From CAZYCC01 sp964645985 (GTDB lineage Bacteria > Bacillota > Clostridia > Oscillospirales > CAG-272), in the NCBI GenBank assembly GCA_964645985.1, contig CAZYCC010000021.1, positions 1 to 21,355 of the forward strand: a stretch of DNA of 21,355 nt. The letters are read 5' to 3'. The position numbers were made by a program, and so were the translations under genes. Positions 7,755 to 14,613 of the stretch are shown here, piece after piece. Numbering within the stretch: position 1 is the first letter of the stretch; the number at the start of each line of letters is the position of its first letter. The notes under the pieces were generated by a model. That model searched no databases. It was not told the origin of the DNA and saw only the letters and a program-made list of their open reading frames with translations.

Positions 7755-8702
7755 TTAAAATTCGGTTTTCACCGCAGGGAAGTGCGATTTCGCGGCGGCG
7801 ATCTCCTCCTCGGTCGGGATGAGGGTCTCATCGGCGGGGTCGGGTAGCCCTAACTGCACCGCCTTGGCGCTGCCGTACGCGTGATAGGGGAGGAACTCCA
7901 CTCCGTCAAGGTTTGGGATCCCCGCCGCGATGTCTGCGAGCGCGCGGGCGTGGCTCTCGCTCGTGTTTATGCCGTGCAGGAGAATGCAGCGCAGGCGAAT
8001 TCTCGCCCCGTCCTCCGCGAGCGCGCGGAGATTCGCGAGGATTCTCCGGTTTGAGACGCCGGTCCACGCGCGGTGGTCGCTCTCGTTTGTCAGCTTGATG
8101 TCAAAAAGAAACAGATCGCATACCTTTCGCAGGCGCGGCAAAAACGCGGGGTTGAAATGCCCGCAGGTCTCGATTGCCGTCGCGATGCCCTCCTCCTTGC
8201 AGCGCGCGAGCAGCGCGAGAGACTCCTCCGGCTGCGCCATCGGCTCCCCGCCCGAGAGCGTCACCCCGCCGCTCCTCCCGTAAAAGGGGCGATCGCGCGC
8301 AATAACGGCGAACACCTCCTCGACGGTGTGGCGCTCCCCCGTGATTGTGATCGCTCCCCCCGGGCAGACGGCGGCGCACGCCCCGCAAGAGGAACACCGC
8401 TCGCGCAGGAGGAGATGTTCCCCCTCCGGGGAGAGGGTATGCGCTCCGCGCGGGCAGACGGCAATACAACCCCCGCAACGGACGCAGAGCGCAGGCGCGA
8501 AGAGCAGCTGCGGGGTTGCCTCGCGCGCCTCGGGATTGTGGCACCAGCGGCAGCGCAGCGGGCATCCCTTCAGAAAGACGGTCGTGCGCACGCCCGGCCC
8601 ATCGCGCGTGGAAAAGCGCTGTATATCTGTGAGAAGCAAGCGACCTCGGAAAAAGACCTTGCGGACTAGCCCGCACGGGTAGTCCGAGCTGTTGCCCGGC
8701 AT
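7755..8702 (-). CDS. Glycyl radical enzyme activating protein (radical SAM)
   Basis: Activase that uses S-adenosylmethionine and a [4Fe-4S] cluster to place the glycyl radical on its partner enzyme. Counting from the ATG at 8702, GVRTTVFLKGCPLRCRWC carries the radical-SAM cysteines 47, 51 and 54. Two ferredoxin-type clusters follow (Cys73, 76, 79, 83 and Cys103, 106, 109, 113), as in activases of non-pyruvate-formate-lyase enzymes. SGGEP is at 150-154 and ETCGHF at 178-183. The start is uncertain: the family usually begins 5-10 residues before DIQRFS (26-31), so TTG or GTG codons inside the first 25 codons are possible, and no strong Shine-Dalgarno marks 8702. It is downstream of the glycyl radical enzyme on the same strand, which is certainly its substrate. 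Confidence 0.9.
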   Translation of the reverse strand: MPGNSSDYPCGLVRKVFFRGRLLLTDIQRFSTRDGPGVRTTVFLKGCPLRCRWCHNPEAREATPQLLFAPALCVRCGGCIAVCPRGAHTLSPEGEHLLLRERCSSCGACAAVCPGGAITITGERHTVEEVFAVIARDRPFYGRSGGVTLSGGEPMAQPEESLALLARCKEEGIATAIETCGHFNPAFLPRLRKVCDLFLFDIKLTNESDHRAWTGVSNRRILANLRALAEDGARIRLRCILLHGINTSESHARALADIAAGIPNLDGVEFLPYHAYGSAKAVQLGLPDPADETLIPTEEEIAAAKSHFPAVKTEF

Positions 8703-8720
8703 AAAGCCCGGCATAGCGCG

Positions 8721-8740
8721 AAAACCGCTCCCCGAGCGGC
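8721..8740 (-). terminator. Weak terminator-like hairpin between glycyl radical enzyme and activase
   Basis: On the minus strand CCGCTC (8739-8734) and GAGCGG (8730-8725) pair around GGG, followed by TTTT (8724-8721). The stem is short and the U-run is only four, so it may reduce but not stop transcription into the activase. It also lies within 20 bases of the chosen activase start. The remaining bases up to 8970 show no gene. Confidence 0.35.
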
Positions 8741-8970
8741 TTTCCGATAGACCCGTCCGTTTTATAGCGCGCCGCAACCCCCCTCTCCCCGCGAGGTTTC
8801 GCTTTTCCCGCGCCGCTACCGCTTGGGCGGCCCTCAAGCGGGGAAGGGAAGCGCCCGAAAACCGCGCGCCGCCTCCCTTGCCCGGGTTTGCGCCGCGAAG
8901 AAAAATCGCGCGCGGGAGAGCCGGGAGTCAGTGGGGAGTGCGGGAGTGCCGGGGCTAAGCGGGAAGAGCG

Positions 8971-11136
8971 CTACATTCCCTGCTCGGTGCGCGCGATTAT
9001 CATATCCTGCCAGCGCTCATCGAGCGTGACGAAGCGCGCGTTCCACCCCGAAACGCGCACCGAGAGGGTGCGGTAGTCCTCGGGATGCGCCTTCGCCTCG
9101 CGCAGGGTGCGCGAGTCGACGACATCCGGCTGCAGGAAGAATCCCCCGCAGGCGAGAAACCCCTCAAACAGCGCCTCGAGCGCGGCCGCGCCGTTCTCCC
9201 CCGAAACGGTCGAGGGCAGCAGTTTGAGGTCGAGCGCGACCCCGCCGGGAAGCTCGCGCAGGTTCGCCTTGCCGTAGGAGCGCAGAACCGCCGTCGCGCC
9301 GGTCGTGTCATCGCCCGGCGTCGGGGAGAGGTTGCTCGCGAGCACCTCGTGTGCGTGGCGCCCGGATGGGGTCGCGCGCCGGTAGGGCGCCCAGTCGATC
9401 TGCCGCCCGAAGGTCGAGACCCCGGGCGCCGTTCTCACCGGCGAGACCTTATCCATCTCAAGCGCGGTGGACGCGAACACATGGAGAATTTGCGCGAGCA
9501 GATCGTCCGCGCCATCGCCCCCCGGCTCCTCGGCATCGTTGCCGTAATAGGTGAGGCGGCTGCGCGCGTAGACGCGCAGAGGCTCTCCGTCCTCCCAGTC
9601 GCGCCGCAGAAGCAAGATGAGATCGCGCAGGGAGATCTTTTTCTCATCGAACGCGAGTTTTTTCAGGGCGTACAGGCTGTTCGCCGCGTCAGGCGCGCCG
9701 CCGATGTGCGGCGAAACGACCGTGTGGCGCGCCCCGCCCGAGTAATAGCCCTGCGCGCGCGCAATGCAGTCGTCCTCAAAGAGTGCGACAACCGGGTAGG
9801 GCGCGGCGGCGGTCGATGTCTTCCACGTCCAGCCGTCCTTGGTCTTCACTACCCGCCGCTCGATGCAGTTCTTGCGGACAAACTCGCGCGTGAAGCTCGA
9901 TAGATCCGCGAAGTAGGCGTTTTTCAGTTCGGAAAAAGAGGAGAAGGACGGCGGCTCGCCCTCCCCGCCGAGATCGAGCGTGCGGTCGAGCAGAATGCGC
10001 AGCGCGTCGAAGGGATAGTAGATAAACGAGGTCGCGCCGGGAACCTGCACCTCCCAGCAGCCGTCGTTTGCGTAGGATCGCGCCTCCTCGGGCGAATATC
10101 CGTAGGAGATGAGGGAATCGAGCACTAATCTCTCGTTGTAGAGCGCGATCGCGCCGCCACCGTGGCGCACCGCCCGCGCCAGATGCGCGCGGAAAGAGGC
10201 GCTTGTTTTGTCGGAGAGCCGCACCGAGATGGGAAAGTCGCCGATCGGCAGCTCCTCGACAATGTCGATAACGAGGTCGGAGACCTCATTCGCGCTGTCC
10301 TCGCCGGTGTCGCTCAGGCCCCCGAGCACGATGTTTTGATAGTGCTGCGCATCTCCCGAGAGGCGCGGCGGGTTCGAGCGCACCCACTCGCAGCCCTTGA
10401 TGAAGAATCCGGCGAGCAGCTCGCGCGCCTTATCTATCGTTATTCTTCCCATGGCGAGGTCTTTTTGCAGATACGGCCCGAGAATTTGGTCGATGCGCCC
10501 GATACCCGGCCAGTTGCCGCACAGCCTCGTGAAGGCAAAGCAAAACCACAGGCTCTGCAGCGCCTCCCGGAAGCTCTCGGGAGGCGCAAACGGCACGCGC
10601 GAAAAGTATTCCGCCACCGGGTGATGGGTTTCCCGCAGCACCGCGAGGACGCGCGCGTGATAAATCCGCATACAGTCGATGACGTTTTGCAGACTGTCGA
10701 GAAAGCGCAGCTGCTCGGGTGATCTCCCGGGCGCGGCGCGGCTCTCGCGAATCCGCTCCTCAAAAGAATCGACTCCTTCGCGCACCGCGCGCGCGAAATT
10801 CAGAGTCAGGTGGTCGACCGCGCCGATCACAGGCTTGCCGCCCCGCGTCGCCGGGAAATATCCCTCTAAGGCGAGCCCGAGGCAGGCGCTGCCCGAGACG
10901 GTCTCCTCAGGGATAACGCGCACCGGCACGCGCTCGACAAGACGCCGCAAAGCGATGTCGAACTTCTCGGTGGGGGAGAGCGCGTCGAAGCCCTCGACAT
11001 CATCGAGTGAAACTGCATACAGCCGCATCGCCTCATCCCCGTACTCCCCTCGCAAAGAGCGCGCGGCAAACTCCCGCGTCCTCTCGCAGAGCCGCACCGG
11101 CCGCTCCCCGCACGCCGACGAAAACACTACCGCCAT
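8971..11136 (-). CDS. Glycyl radical enzyme (pyruvate formate-lyase family), substrate unknown
   Basis: Oxygen-sensitive radical enzyme of the PFL/diol-dehydratase superfamily, 721 residues against about 760-850 for characterised members. The active-site loop reads ANDGCWEVQVPG at 357-368: Cys360 is the thiyl-radical residue and Glu362 the expected general base. The glycyl-radical site is RVSGWNARF at 694-702, with Gly697. The Cys-x-Glu arrangement resembles dehydratases, lyases and decarboxylases of the family rather than pyruvate formate-lyase, which has two adjacent cysteines; the GCWEV loop matches none of the characterised classes I can recall. ATG at 11136 has GAGG upstream. Its own activase follows 268 bases downstream. 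No microcompartment genes, transporter or dehydrogenase flank it that would reveal the substrate. Confidence 0.9.
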   Translation of the reverse strand: MAVVFSSACGERPVRLCERTREFAARSLRGEYGDEAMRLYAVSLDDVEGFDALSPTEKFDIALRRLVERVPVRVIPEETVSGSACLGLALEGYFPATRGGKPVIGAVDHLTLNFARAVREGVDSFEERIRESRAAPGRSPEQLRFLDSLQNVIDCMRIYHARVLAVLRETHHPVAEYFSRVPFAPPESFREALQSLWFCFAFTRLCGNWPGIGRIDQILGPYLQKDLAMGRITIDKARELLAGFFIKGCEWVRSNPPRLSGDAQHYQNIVLGGLSDTGEDSANEVSDLVIDIVEELPIGDFPISVRLSDKTSASFRAHLARAVRHGGGAIALYNERLVLDSLISYGYSPEEARSYANDGCWEVQVPGATSFIYYPFDALRILLDRTLDLGGEGEPPSFSSFSELKNAYFADLSSFTREFVRKNCIERRVVKTKDGWTWKTSTAAAPYPVVALFEDDCIARAQGYYSGGARHTVVSPHIGGAPDAANSLYALKKLAFDEKKISLRDLILLLRRDWEDGEPLRVYARSRLTYYGNDAEEPGGDGADDLLAQILHVFASTALEMDKVSPVRTAPGVSTFGRQIDWAPYRRATPSGRHAHEVLASNLSPTPGDDTTGATAVLRSYGKANLRELPGGVALDLKLLPSTVSGENGAAALEALFEGFLACGGFFLQPDVVDSRTLREAKAHPEDYRTLSVRVSGWNARFVTLDERWQDMIIARTEQGM

Positions 11137-11217
11137 AACCGCCTCAAAACCAATCGAGGAAAGCCTCGCGCCGCAAACCCCTCCCGTGCAATCGCGGGCG
11201 CCGCTCCCTTTTTCCCG

Positions 11218-11226
11218 AGTATAGCA
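11218..11226 (-). promoter_or_regulatory. Extended -10 promoter of the glycyl radical enzyme operon
   Basis: The minus strand reads TGCTATACT from 11226 to 11218: a -10 box TATACT one base off consensus with the TGn extension. No convincing -35 box is seen, which an extended -10 can tolerate. The start would lie near 11211, about 75 bases before the ATG. Confidence 0.55.
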
Positions 11227-11306
11227 TAGCGATACCGAGGGACGGGCGTGGGATTGTAAATTTTTTGGAAATTTTTCCCCCCGTGAGGCAATCCTCCCGC
11301 GAACTA

Positions 11307-11315
11307 TGGTATAAT
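11307..11315 (+). promoter_or_regulatory. Extended -10 promoter of the DUF5685 gene
   Basis: TGGTATAAT combines a perfect TATAAT (11310-11315) with the TGn extension. The -35 region (near 11287-11292) is poor, but an A/T tract at 11256-11277 upstream could act as an UP element. Transcription would begin near 11322, divergent from the glycyl radical enzyme promoter, leaving a 226-base leader before the TTG start at 11548. Confidence 0.7.
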
Positions 11316-11387
11316 GCCTTATTCCATATACTCGGATGGTGTGCCCTGCGCTCCGCGCCCGTCTCCCGCCGCCAAGGCGACCCTCGA

Positions 11388-11430
11388 AGTGGCGGCTGCG
11401 ATCCCGCGAGGGAGCCGCCGCTTTCTTTTC
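11388..11430 (+). terminator. Terminator-like hairpin inside the DUF5685 leader (possible attenuator or end of a short RNA)
   Basis: AGTGGCGGCT (11388-11397) pairs with AGCCGCCGCT (11413-11422) with one G-T wobble. The loop itself contains TCCC-GCGA-GGGA. The stem runs straight into TTTCTTTTC (11422-11430). It lies about 65 bases after the predicted start site and 118 bases before the TTG codon, so it could end a roughly 109-base RNA or work as an attenuator. No known riboswitch class is recognised in 11322-11387. With the two divergent promoters it accounts for the gene-free stretch 11137-11547. Confidence 0.5.
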
Positions 11431-11547
11431 GCGCGGAGGGCAGCGCCGGGGACTTTGTTCTCCCGCGCGCGGGCGCGGCTTGCGTCCCCCGGACGATCTT
11501 TTCCGGACAGCGCGGGGGAGAGGCGCGCGAGAGGGGAGAGGGGCTTT

Positions 11548-12414
11548 TTGTTCGGATATATTCGGCCGGTCGCGCCCGACCTTTATGTGCGCGAGAACAC
11601 GCTATACCGCGGGGTCTACTGCGGGCTCTGCCGCGCGCTTGGGCGTGCGGTCGGGCACGCGGCGCGCCTCACGCTCTCCTACGATGGGGTGTTCCTCGCG
11701 CTGCTCCTCGCCGCTCTGCGCGGCGAGAGCTTCCGCGTTGCGCCCGGGCGGTGCGGGTTGAAGTTTTATCGCCGCCGCCCGATTGCCGCCGAGAATAGCT
11801 CGCTGCGCGACGCCGCCGCCGCGACGGCGATCCTCACCGCATACAAAATCGAGGACGAGCGTGCCGATGAGCGCGGGCTGCACCGCCTTGCCGCACGCCT
11901 TGCCCTCCCGCTCGCGCGGCGCGCGCGTCGCCGCGCCGAGGCGGCTCTCCCGGACAAGGCTCTCGGGGAGGCGCTTTCCTCCGGTTTCGCCGCGCTCGAT
12001 GACGCCGAGCGCGCGGGAGAGGGCGCCGAGCCGCTCGCCGACCGTATGGGAGAAATTCTGCGCGCGCTCTTTGCCGCCTGCGCCGAGGACCCGGTCGAGC
12101 GCGATGTCCTCGGGCAGATCGGGTTTTCGCTCGGGCGGTGGGTCTACCTCCTCGACGCGGTCGACGACTATTCCGAGGATCGCAGAAGAAATCGCTTCAA
12201 CCCGTTCAAGTCCCTCCCCGACTCCGCCTCCCTGCGCGCCGCGCTCAATTATCTCTTAGAGCCAGTCCGTGCTCTCCTCGACAAGCTGCGCCCCGCCCCC
12301 GGCGGAGAGGACATCCTCGGGATACTGAGAAACATCCTCAATGAAGGAATGCCCGCCAAAGCGGAGGAGATCCTCGCCAAAATAGAAGAGCGCCCCGGCG
12401 CCGACCCGCAGTGA
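11548..12414 (+). CDS. DUF5685 family protein
   Basis: A 288-residue, mostly helical protein of a family of unknown function that I associate with Clostridia. The start is taken as TTG at 11548 because the translation then opens with the family's usual FGYIRPVAPDLYVRE and because GGGGAGAGGGG (11533-11543) ends 4 bases before it; the frame is open further upstream, but that part overlaps the promoter and the leader hairpin. A conserved-looking VYCGLCRALG (23-32) holds Cys25 and Cys28. Two acidic motifs are present: YKIEDERADE at 99-108 and LDAVDDYSEDRRRNRFNPF at 202-220. Two such motifs in an all-helical protein recall isoprenoid-synthase-type folds, but that is only inference. The next gene is a J-domain protein, a partnership I recall from other Clostridia. 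Confidence 0.8.
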   Translation: MFGYIRPVAPDLYVRENTLYRGVYCGLCRALGRAVGHAARLTLSYDGVFLALLLAALRGESFRVAPGRCGLKFYRRRPIAAENSSLRDAAAATAILTAYKIEDERADERGLHRLAARLALPLARRARRRAEAALPDKALGEALSSGFAALDDAERAGEGAEPLADRMGEILRALFAACAEDPVERDVLGQIGFSLGRWVYLLDAVDDYSEDRRRNRFNPFKSLPDSASLRAALNYLLEPVRALLDKLRPAPGGEDILGILRNILNEGMPAKAEEILAKIEERPGADPQ

Positions 12415-12495
12415 GAAGATAGGCCGCACACCTCTTCCCGCAAGCGCACCCCCGCGCGAGGGGGAACAGCGCGGAGGGGAAGTAGCGCGCAAAAC

Positions 12496-12544
12496 CGCGG
12501 GGGGAGCCTTCGCGCGCCGATGGCGCGCAAAGACTCCCCCCGCG
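12496..12544. repeat. Perfect two-part hairpin H1
   Basis: CGCGGGGGGAG (12496-12506) pairs with CTCCCCCCGCG (12534-12544) over 11 bp, and inside it GCGCGCC (12512-12518) pairs with GGCGCGC (12522-12528) around GAT. It opens the hairpin block between the DUF5685 and J-domain genes and abuts the four-way-junction element. There is no U-tract, so it is not a plain terminator. Confidence 0.7.
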
Positions 12545-12650
12545 AGAGGGTCGAGCGTGCTTTGCCCGCGCCCTCGCGGGNNNNNNNNNNGGGCAAAGTG
12601 GACGGGGCAACCCCGTCCATCGGGCTTCGCCCGACACCGCTCGAACCTCT
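12545..12650. ncRNA. Candidate four-way-junction structured element spanning the assembly gap
   Basis: Four helices close on one junction. P1: AGAGGGTCGAGCG (12545-12557) with CGCTCGAACCTCT (12638-12650), 12 of 13 paired. P2: CTTTGCCC (12560-12567) with GGGCAAAG (12591-12598), containing the N gap. P3: TGGACGGGG (12599-12607) with CCCCGTCCA (12611-12619), loop CAA. P4: TCGGGC (12620-12625) with GCCCGA (12629-12634), loop TTC. P2, P3 and P4 follow each other without spacers; only TG and CAC link them to P1. This is seen in the sequence. Whether it is an RNA, a repeated palindromic element or a DNA structure is unknown, and the true length at the gap is not known. Confidence 0.45.
12581..12590. 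other. Assembly gap (10 N)
   Basis: Ten ambiguous bases of presumably arbitrary length sit at the tip of helix P2, between CGCGGG and GGGCAAAG. The break falls exactly where strong GC hairpins or a repeat would stop sequencing or assembly. The linkage of the two halves of the window rests on this join. Confidence 0.95.
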
Positions 12651-12672
12651 CCCGCGCTGCGCGCGGGGTTTT
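12651..12672 (+). terminator. Terminator-like hairpin after the four-way-junction element
   Basis: CCCGCGC (12651-12657) pairs with GCGCGGG (12661-12667) around TGC and is followed by GTTTT. It directly follows the closing arm of P1, as a terminator of a structured RNA would. It lies 237 bases after the DUF5685 stop and may end that transcript too. The 5' arm can also pair partly with CGCG at 12541-12544. Confidence 0.5.
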
Positions 12673-12797
12673 GCGCGCGCCGCCGCGTACCGGGGTAGTA
12701 GAGGGGGGAGCGATACCCCCCGCGCGCGAGCGGGGCAGCGCAAGATCGCGATGAGAGGCACTGACCTATGCGTAATACCCCATCCCCGAGGTAGCAC

Positions 12798-12888
12798 TCG
12801 AAATTTCGACAAAGCGGGGTTCCCCCTTCCCCTTCCCCCCGCAGCGGTGCAGTTCGCCTCACGATTGAGGCACTTCGGTTTCCCCGAA
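12798..12888. repeat. Palindrome and small hairpins upstream of the J-domain gene
   Basis: TCGAAATTTCGA (12798-12809) is a perfect 12-base palindrome, a possible protein-binding site. GCCTCA (12856-12861) pairs with TGAGGC (12866-12871), and TTCGG (12874-12878) with CCGAA (12884-12888). A further stem, GAGGCG/CGCCTC, lies at 12958-12972. I could not find a convincing promoter for the J-domain gene in 12673-13022, and nothing else in this stretch looks coding. Confidence 0.4.
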
Positions 12889-13022
12889 AACTAAATCGAG
12901 GAACGGCAGTGCAAATTCCGACAGGATCTGTGCTGTTTCCCGAAAAAAGCCTGATTTGAGGCGGAGCGCCTCGCTCGAACGAAGTGGCAAAAAGCCGCGA
13001 CACCTCCCGCGAAAGGATACTT

Positions 13023-13622
13023 ATGTCTGACCCTTACAAAGTGCTGGGCATCTCGCCGGACTGCTCGGACGAGGAGGTGAAGAAGGCGTACCACGAGCTC
13101 GCGCGCAAGTATCACCCGGACAACTACGCGGGCAACCCGCTCGCCGACCTTGTCTCCGAGAAGATGAAGGAAATCAACGAGGCGTACGAGCAGGTGCAAA
13201 AGGAGCGCGCGGGCGGGTCTCGCCCCTCCTCTCGCGCAAGCGCCGAAGAGAACGGGCAAACCGCCTTTTATTCTCGTGTGCGCGCCTACATTAACAGCGG
13301 CCGCTTCGATATGGCGGAGCGGATGCTCGATAGCGTTCCCTCCACCGAGCGCGGCGCCGAGTGGAACTATCTTCGCGGGTGCATTTGTCTGCAGCGGGGA
13401 TGGGTGCTCGACGCGCAAAACTTCTTCACCTCGGCGTGCTATATGGACCCGGAGAACAGCGAGTACAAGCAGGCGCTCGACGCGATTCGCGAGCAAGGGA
13501 GCGCCGCCTCGCGCGGCTCCTCCCGCGAGTCGGGCTGCAGCTTTTGCGACATCTGCAACGGTCTTATCTGCGCCGACTGCTGCTGCGAATCGATGGGCAG
13601 CGACCTCCTCCCCTGCTGTTAA
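13023..13622 (+). CDS. J-domain protein with TPR-like middle and cysteine-rich tail
   Basis: A 199-residue co-chaperone-like protein. The J domain is at about 3-63 with the HPD motif at 31-33, which in the family stimulates a DnaK/Hsp70 ATPase. Residues about 80-160 form two helical repeats resembling TPRs. The tail has nine cysteines in the last 28 residues (Cys172, 175, 178, 183, 186, 187, 188, 198, 199), in a CxxCxxC then CxxCCC pattern that could hold metal; this is not the zinc-finger arrangement of true DnaJ, and the G/F-rich region is absent. The ATG at 13023 is chosen for its AAAGGA site 5 bases upstream; the frame is open to 12984 but without signal. No obvious membrane segment. It follows the DUF5685 gene, its usual neighbour as far as I recall. 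Confidence 0.85.
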   Translation: MSDPYKVLGISPDCSDEEVKKAYHELARKYHPDNYAGNPLADLVSEKMKEINEAYEQVQKERAGGSRPSSRASAEENGQTAFYSRVRAYINSGRFDMAERMLDSVPSTERGAEWNYLRGCICLQRGWVLDAQNFFTSACYMDPENSEYKQALDAIREQGSAASRGSSRESGCSFCDICNGLICADCCCESMGSDLLPCC

Positions 13623-13660
13623 GCGCACCGCAGACGCGTACCTCCCCGCAATCCCTCGCC

Positions 13661-13704
13661 CCTCGCGGTGAAACGGCGCGGGCGGCCTCCTCCGCGCCGC
13701 GAGG
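13661..13704. repeat. Nested hairpin after the J-domain gene
   Basis: CCTCGC (13661-13666) pairs with GCGAGG (13699-13704) and, inside it, GGCGCGG (13675-13681) pairs with CCGCGCC (13692-13698). No U-run follows, so it is a poor terminator candidate; it may protect the 3' end of the J-protein message or simply reflect the GC-rich palindromic spacer style of this genome. Confidence 0.4.
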
Positions 13705-13760
13705 TGACCCCCGGTGATACGCCGGTCTTAAAAAATGCATATTTCGTTTTTGCCTAATCT

Positions 13761-14486
13761 ATGACCCCCGATAAGCACACTTCCGCTATAGGCGATCCCG
13801 CGCGCGAGGGCGACGGCCAAACGGAGGCGAGCGCTTCCGCACCGTCCTCGAGCTCCCCCGGCGATCCCGCGCGCGCGGGCGACCCCGGGGATGCGCGGGA
13901 AGGCGAAACTCCCCCTCTCCGCCGCTCGCCCCCCCGCCGCGCGCGCGCATATGACGTGCCGAACCGCTCGCGCGCCCGCGCCATCGCGGCGGGAGCGCTC
14001 TGCGCGGCGCTGATTGTGCTCTTTCTTTTCCTCGGCAACCTCATCGATGTCGCAGATCTGACTTTCGCCGCCCTCTCGACCCTGCTTATTTGGTTCCTTA
14101 CTCTTGAGTTCGGGCGGCGAACCGCCCTCGGCGCGTATCTTGCCGCCACGATCCTATCCTTTCTTCTCCTGCCGAATAAGGCGGCGCCGCTGCTCTTCAC
14201 GGGATTTTTCGGATGGTACCCGCTTGCCAAGCCCACGTTTGACTGCCTCCCGCGCCTTCCGCGCGCCGTGCTGAAGCTGCTCACGGTCAACGCCGCCTGC
14301 GTTGGGCTGTCGCTGCTCTTTTCCTCGCTGATGGGCCTTTCCTCCTATTCGCTGCCCTTTCTTCTGCTGCTCCTTCTCCTCTACAACCTCGCTTTTCTTC
14401 TCTTCGATGTCGCGATGACCCGCTTCGTCCCCTTCTATCACCGCCGCCTTCGCCCCGTCCTCGTGCGCGCGGGTCTTTGCAAATAA
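13761..14486 (+). CDS. Six-segment integral membrane protein of unknown function
   Basis: A 241-residue protein with a polar N-terminal tail of about 70 residues rich in Gly, Asp, Pro, Ser and Arg, followed by about six hydrophobic segments (roughly 73-95, 98-117, 121-138, 142-158, 168-192, 196-218) and a basic C-terminal end. Features that may be conserved are LGNLIDVADL at 91-100, LLLPNKAAPL at 135-144 and a GWYPLAKP stretch at 151-158. Size and topology resemble S components of ECF transporters, but I cannot assign the family. The tail contains a duplicated GDPAR segment encoded by a 24-base direct repeat. The ATG at 13761 lacks a Shine-Dalgarno, so the true start could be further inside, nearer the first membrane segment. 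Confidence 0.75.
   Translation: MTPDKHTSAIGDPAREGDGQTEASASAPSSSSPGDPARAGDPGDAREGETPPLRRSPPRRARAYDVPNRSRARAIAAGALCAALIVLFLFLGNLIDVADLTFAALSTLLIWFLTLEFGRRTALGAYLAATILSFLLLPNKAAPLLFTGFFGWYPLAKPTFDCLPRLPRAVLKLLTVNAACVGLSLLFSSLMGLSSYSLPFLLLLLLLYNLAFLLFDVAMTRFVPFYHRRLRPVLVRAGLCK
13791..13883 (+). repeat. 24-base direct repeat within the membrane protein's N-terminal tail
   Basis: The 24 bases at 13791-13814 and 13860-13883 match at 23 positions, 69 bases apart and in the same reading frame. They encode the two Gly-Asp-Pro-Ala-Arg-x-Gly-Asp segments of the disordered tail. A local duplication by slippage or recombination is the simplest explanation. Confidence 0.65.
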
Positions 14487-14613
14487 ACGGCGCGAGGATG
14501 TCGCTTTTTGAGTTTTTCGCAAAAACGCGCCCTCGCCCCCCGATAGGGCAGGGAATCGCCCTTTTCGTTTGGTGAGCCGCAGCGGCTCCCTCCCCTCACG
14601 TCGATAGGATTTT

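Noticed and set aside
11322..11430. Possible small SRP RNA or known riboswitch in the DUF5685 leader
   Set aside because: A GCCAAGGC string is shared with SRP RNA, but the rest of the conserved SRP core is absent, and fluoride, guanidine, ZTP, SAM and cobalamin motifs do not match.
11314..11547. N-terminal extension of the DUF5685 protein from ATG at 11314
   Set aside because: That ATG overlaps the -10 box, the extension would be translated through the leader hairpin, and family resemblance begins only at the TTG with its strong ribosome site.
12545..12650. Cloverleaf shape and a GGTTCGAGC string on the minus strand suggested a tRNA
   Set aside because: Helix lengths and loops do not fit tRNA arms: P3 and P4 have 3-base loops, there is no anticodon loop and no acceptor stem with a discriminator.
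12891..13628. Minus-strand open frame of 245 codons over the J-domain gene
   Set aside because: Antisense to a clear J-domain protein with HPD motif and ribosome site; no family signal of its own.
14574..14588. GAGCCG/CGGCTC hairpin between the membrane protein and CNNM genes as a terminator
   Set aside because: No U-tract on either strand; it is a short GC palindrome of the kind common in these spacers.
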